The position numbers were made by a program, and so were the translations under genes. Below the pieces are notes generated by a model. It did not search any database, was not told the DNA's origin, and saw only the letters and a program-made list of their open reading frames with translations. Shown here one piece after another: positions 59,643 through 64,000 of a stretch of 64,000 bases of DNA. Numbering within the stretch: the first letter of the stretch is position 1; each line of letters opens with the position of its first letter. The stretch comes from Formicarius rufipectus (lineage: Eukaryota; Chordata; Aves; Passeriformes; Formicariidae), in NCBI GenBank assembly GCA_013399695.1, contig VXAU01002071.1:2088949-2152948 (forward strand). Direction: 5' to 3'.

Positions 59643-62600
59643 CTCTTTCCCCAAAGACCTGGACTGAGGTTTCTGCCACCTCCAGCTTCCCCCAGCCCAG
59701 GCTGTGTCCCTGTGGAACTCCCAGTGGTGTTCCCAGGGAGCTCCGTGCTGTGTTTGTGGCAGTGAGGAACATCCCAAGGACCACCTTCCCCTGGCCTGGG
59801 TGCTGCTGGGTGGGAGCTGGTTTCAGCAGCTGAGCCCAGGTCAGGGTGGGTCACAGGAGAGCATCCTGCTCCACCCCTGGGGGAAGCTCTGCTGGTTGTT
59901 GTTTGCAGTTCTCTGAGTTTCTTTCCTCATCCCTGCATTCCGTTCCGGATGGCAAACACCAGTTCTGCACACCCTGGAATTCATTCCAGGGCCTCAACCT
60001 GGTCCCTGCTGGCTTCAGCACTGACAGAACTCTACCTGGCTATTGGGAGGTACATAATCCAGCAGCTAAATATAGAAGTGCCCGAGCTCTCCCTGCAGTA
60101 GTGGCAGCACGGGGATAAAATCAATGTCATTTCTTACACGGCTCCTTGACAGGACTTTGCTCCAAGAGCCTTATCTGGGCCTGTCACTGATTTGCAGATA
60201 TTTCTTGATTCCCCTTGGAAAGCATCAGTGCCTAAAGCAGAGCTGATTCCTGGCTGGAAAAGCACCTTCTCCCTCCCTTCAGGGCTCCAGTGGGAGATCC
60301 CAGTATTGAGATTTGCAGTGGTGCCGCTGGAGTTGGTATTTGTTCTTAAATTATATTGTTTCCCTGTGTACTTTTTAGTAAAGGTATTTGCTTCTCTTTG
60401 GTAAGGCTCAGTATCCCTTTGGCATTTCAGAAAAGGTGGGCAGGATGAATTATTCATTTTAAAAGTGTGTGACATTATGATGGAGCTTCAGCAAAGTACA
60501 TTTAAACATTACAAAATAGGATGAATCAGTTTAAACTCATCTGAGCTTATCATATATCAGATAAAATGACTGATATAAAGGCTAAAAAAGAAGAAAAAAG
60601 CTCTTCTCAAACCATTTCTAAATTAGACTCCAAAACCACACCAAATACAAAAGAGGGTTTATTTTCAGATCATTAAATGCCAAAAGGTTTAGGGAAAATT
60701 GATGAAAATACAGGGTTAAACCCCTCTTTGCTAAAAAGCAATAGAACTCATGGAACTGCGCTGATGCACATCCCAGAAAGCAGGAAAGGGACAGGTGGGG
60801 CCAAATCAGTGGGATCAGACAGATCCCTGAGGATCTGAGGACACAGATTCCTCAGGAGAACTCTGTGAGGAAAGAAAAGGCTCTGCTTAAAGTCTAAAGA
60901 GTAAGGTGGTAAAAAGCAGCAGAACGAATCTCATGGTGGTGCTTCAGGATCCTCCACAGGTTTGTGCCTACTCTGTCCCCTTTATCTGAAGTGTTTGGCT
61001 GGGTTTGTTTTTTCCAATAAGAAGTGTCCCTTTACCTGTAAAAGGGATGTCTCCAAGTGTAGAGCATTTGGAACAGGATGTTTAAACTCCGAATTTATGC
61101 AGTCCTCATTATTTTTATGAAAATTCTATCTTAAAAAGTCAAATTCAGAAGGCAAATCCACTTTCAGTAGTCCCTTAAGCAGAATTTCTTCTTCTCTGGA
61201 TGCTTTAGATACTGTTTTTTGTGGTGGTCCCTGCAGCCCTCCCTCCCAGGGCACCAGGATCCCCGAGGCTGCAGTTCTGCTCCTTCCCAACTGGAGTTTC
61301 CTTGGGGAGGCTCCTGCCCAGCCCTGCCTGCTTTGGGGTCTCTATCCTGATTCCTCCCTCTTTTGGGAAGGCCAGGCTGCAATTCAGTTGAATCCTTTCT
61401 TTCATCCAAGGCTTCCTGCACTCTTTTTCCCTTTCATTTTCCACGATGCCTGAATTTCAAGGCTCCTGTGGAGCTGCTCCATCATCTCTGCTTCCCTGTC
61501 CGTGCCAGAGGAGGAACTGCTCCTGCACCCCTTCCTTCCTCTCCCTCTGCTGCTTTGCTCTGTCCAAATATTGATTCCGTGCCCACTTCTATTACTTTTC
61601 AAACAGCTAAGATCTTCCCAGCCCCAAACTGACCTTAAAATCCTTCTCCCAGCAGCAGTTGCTGCAGAAGAAACAGGGATGTTGCAGCAAGCCCTGAGAT
61701 GTGTTTTTGGTTCCCCACACAATCAATGCAGCTGCTCTGCTTAGCCAAAATCCCCTGGCCAGCTCCCTGAAGGCTCTGTGATGATGGATGTAAACCCAAG
61801 GTCTGACTCCTTGAGATCCCTGGGATGAGGGGGAATAAAAACACAGGCACTGCTGTGAGCAGTTGCTCCAAAAGCCCATCCAGTTCAGCATCCCATCACT
61901 CACAGTGACAAATGGGAATTGCTCCTGGAATAAAAAGAGACCCTGAGCAAGGGGAAAACCTTCCACCAAGGCCATTTCTCTATGAATTCAAAAGAATGAT
62001 AACCTTTTCTAAATTCCTGTTCTTATTTTGACAACAATTCCTGGTTTTGATAGAAATGTTTTTTTTCCAAAGGGGCAGCTGAGCTCTTCCTCCCAGTGAT
62101 GTGCCACTGAATCCCTGAGGTTAATCCCATGGAAGTGCATCCATTGATCTGTTTGTTGAATTTGTCACTCTGATTCGAGGCCTCTCAGCCCCTTCCCCTC
62201 TCGTGTCTTTAAGCCCAGTCGGAATTGCACCTTCCTCATCCATTCCTCCTCACCCCTCCTTACAGATGCACTTTGAAAGGGCACAGCAAGGCTGAGATCC
62301 AGGCAGATTTCAAATTCCATAATTGCATTCTGCCAAGCTAAATCTCCTTGCAATTCCAATTGGATGCAGTGTTACTCATTAGGGGAGGTCCTAATTGCCT
62401 GCACCGTGTTGCTGTGCAACAACTGCTCCAATTAATCCCCTGGGTCAGGAAACTGAGAGAGTCCTCCTGTATATTTGTAGTTTGTAAAGCTGTAATGGGC
62501 CTTTTTCAAGGAATATTACTTAATATTTAATAACAGCAATACTAATGGACTCTGCATTTGCTCCAATTAAACACTTGGAAGAGTGGATTGTGTAAACTCT

Positions 62601-63679
62601 GCTGCTTGGAGTGTGGCAGCTTTTGAGAGACTTTGTACTTGATGAAGTGAATAGAACAGTAGGGTAATATGATTCCCAAGCAATTATGCACTACGTGCAC
62701 ATACTGCAGCTGCTGAAAGCATTTATCATAATTAATGGAACCACACTGATTATCAAAGGATGTTTGGATAATGATTGATTTGTCACTTGTAAAGTCGTGC
62801 AGGACATCAGAGCACAAATTACACTGATTTACTGTAAGAGTTACATGCCTTCAAGAGAAGCCTTTCCTTAGGGGGAGGCTGGGGCTCTGCTGCGCCTTCC
62901 TTGCTCTCTGAGTCCCTCAGAATCATCCCAGAAAATAGAATTAGGAGAATTAGGAGAATTACTGCCAAGAGTAGGCTCGAATGAAGGGACAACACTGCCA
63001 GGGATGCTCCACATCTCACAGGACAACAAAGCCCTTTCTTTCTTCTCATCAGAGTGAAAGAGAAACAACAAACTGCCTTCAGCTGTACCAAGAGCCCCAG
63101 AAGGGTTTGAAGCCCCCAGGCAGCTTTTCCATTATTGCCTTGCCTATTTTTAGTTGAATTTCCAGGTTTTCCCAAGCCAATTATTTTCAGCCATTCAACA
63201 TTTCTTCCATGTCAGAGGGAAGGATGGCTTGCCATGGTGTTGCCATGGAAACACCTGCTGGATACGGGATGGAGATGGGCGAGAGAAGGAAATGCTCAAG
63301 AGAACTGAAAGCAAAGGTGCAGGAGCCCCTTTGGGTTTCTTTCCCCAGCAGGGATCCCAGTTTTTCCTGGATTTATTTGCACACTTCAGAACATTGTGTC
63401 AGAATCAGGGAATTTGACATGCTGCAGTAATGGGAGAAAAAAAGGATAAATGTTATCCCTGGTCATTTCATCACCCCCTCCAAAGTCACTGTCTGATGTT
63501 TCCATGGAAATCTGCTCCCAGCCTGCTCGACCCCTTCCCCGTCCCCACTGATGCAGCCAGGGCAGGGCTCCTGCCTTGAGAGCTGTCCTGGCAACAGATG
63601 ATCGATGTCCAGAGGGCTCAAAGCCACATGCAGAGGTTTCCTAGGGGGATCCTGTGTTCCCTCCCCATCGCCAAAAGGC
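59643..63679. other. Unique intronic sequence
   Basis: No CR1 or SINE recognised. A 9-base ATTAGGAGA doubling lies at about 62940-62958. No gene recognised. Confidence 0.45.
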
Positions 63680-63700
63680 TTTTTTTTTTTGGGGGGGGGG
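63680..63700. repeat. T11-G10 homopolymer junction
   Basis: Eleven T residues followed directly by ten G residues on the plus strand. Either a true homopolymer pair or an artefact of calling in a hard tract. Confidence 0.85.
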
Positions 63701-64000
63701 AGAATTAACAGACATTAACCCAGTGACTGCACAGGAGGAGTATTTTTAATTTTGAGTGTGCGTATTTTACATTCCTGACTCCAGTCCTTCCACCTGACAG
63801 GCTGATCCAGGGCTTTCTGGAGCCAACAGGACTCTGTTTTCCCTGGTGATCTTTGGCTTGAGCGTTGCCATAAAAGCTTTTGGATCAAAGCACACGTTGT
63901 GCAGAAAGTCAGACAGGTATAAAGAGCATCTGTTGTGTTGAGTCATTTGAGTCTGTGCCATGCCTTGGACCACTTGTGGATAAGCTCTCAGCTTTCTGCT
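63701..64000. other. Intronic sequence at the right edge
   Basis: Nothing recognised; the first coding exon of the channel gene does not start here. Confidence 0.4.

Larger units (their letters stand above)
7651..64000 (-). other. Upstream intron of the Kv4 gene (runs past the right edge)
   Basis: The exon at 7488-7650 begins mid-codon (one base of a glycine codon), so an intron must lie at higher coordinates on the minus strand. The preceding exon of Kv4 genes is a large first coding exon of over 1 kb with the T1 domain and S1-S5. No open frame on the minus strand up to 64000 resembles it, so this intron is at least 56.3 kb here. It is filled with CR1 fragments, MIR remnants and minisatellites, listed separately. 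An unannotated short exon or noncoding RNA cannot be excluded by eye. Confidence 0.8.

Noticed and set aside
62819..63175. Minus-strand frame with a hydrophobic segment like a membrane helix
   Set aside because: The Ile/Leu run comes from the doubled ATTAGGAGA 9-mer; there is no family resemblance and no splice context.
7651..64000. First coding exon of the Kv4 gene (T1 domain, S1-S5)
   Set aside because: Searched among the minus-strand frames; none shows the zinc-binding T1 domain or the S4 arginine ladder. It must lie beyond the right edge.
1..64000. CRISPR arrays, bacterial operons or phage-like modules
   Set aside because: Spliced exon, CR1 and MIR show vertebrate nuclear DNA; tandem arrays here are contiguous minisatellites without spacers.

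Overview
This window reads as bird nuclear DNA and lies almost entirely inside introns of one large gene. The evidence for a bird is some 25 truncated CR1 retrotransposon copies on both strands, a few very old MIR-type SINE remnants, and no Alu-like or L1-like sequence. A songbird or another neoavian is plausible but is not shown by the sequence. There are no operons, ribosome binding sites or compact gene arrays, and no tRNA or rRNA gene was recognised.

The one protein-coding feature I can defend is a 163-base internal exon on the minus strand (7488-7650). It has a clean acceptor and donor and encodes 54 residues of a Shal-type (Kv4) voltage-gated potassium channel: the end of the selectivity filter, the whole S6 pore helix with its Pro-Val-Pro hinge, and the start of the cytoplasmic C-terminus. 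The protein sequence fits KCND3 and KCND2 equally and argues against KCND1. I favour KCND3 from the GC-rich, CR1-rich setting, but that is inference. The gene runs right to left, so 7651-64000 is its upstream intron (the large first coding exon was not found here) and 1-7487 is its downstream intron (the next exon was not found either).

Layout: 1-720 downstream intron with a CR1 fragment and an 18-bp repeat; 881-1014 an 11/22-bp tandem repeat abutting a CpG island at about 1011-1375; 1376-11035 a CR1-free block containing the exon; 11035-29770 upstream intron dense in CR1, with a 14-bp minisatellite holding the only N (26182); 29771-38079 mostly unique, partly AT-rich; 38291-40419 with a second CpG-rich patch at about 38580-38995; 40420-49245 more CR1 plus two MIR remnants; 51225-57512 GC-rich, with two minisatellites and several CR1 tails; 59207-59642 a long CR1; 59643-64000 unique sequence ending near a T11-G10 homopolymer junction.

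I did not find a new multi-gene system. The items most worth checking are the two CpG-rich patches inside the intron, the tandem repeats that would make the pre-mRNA G-rich, the minisatellite with the unresolved base, and the repeat-free block around the exon. Coordinates of repeats are by-eye boundaries and may be off by 10-30 bases.
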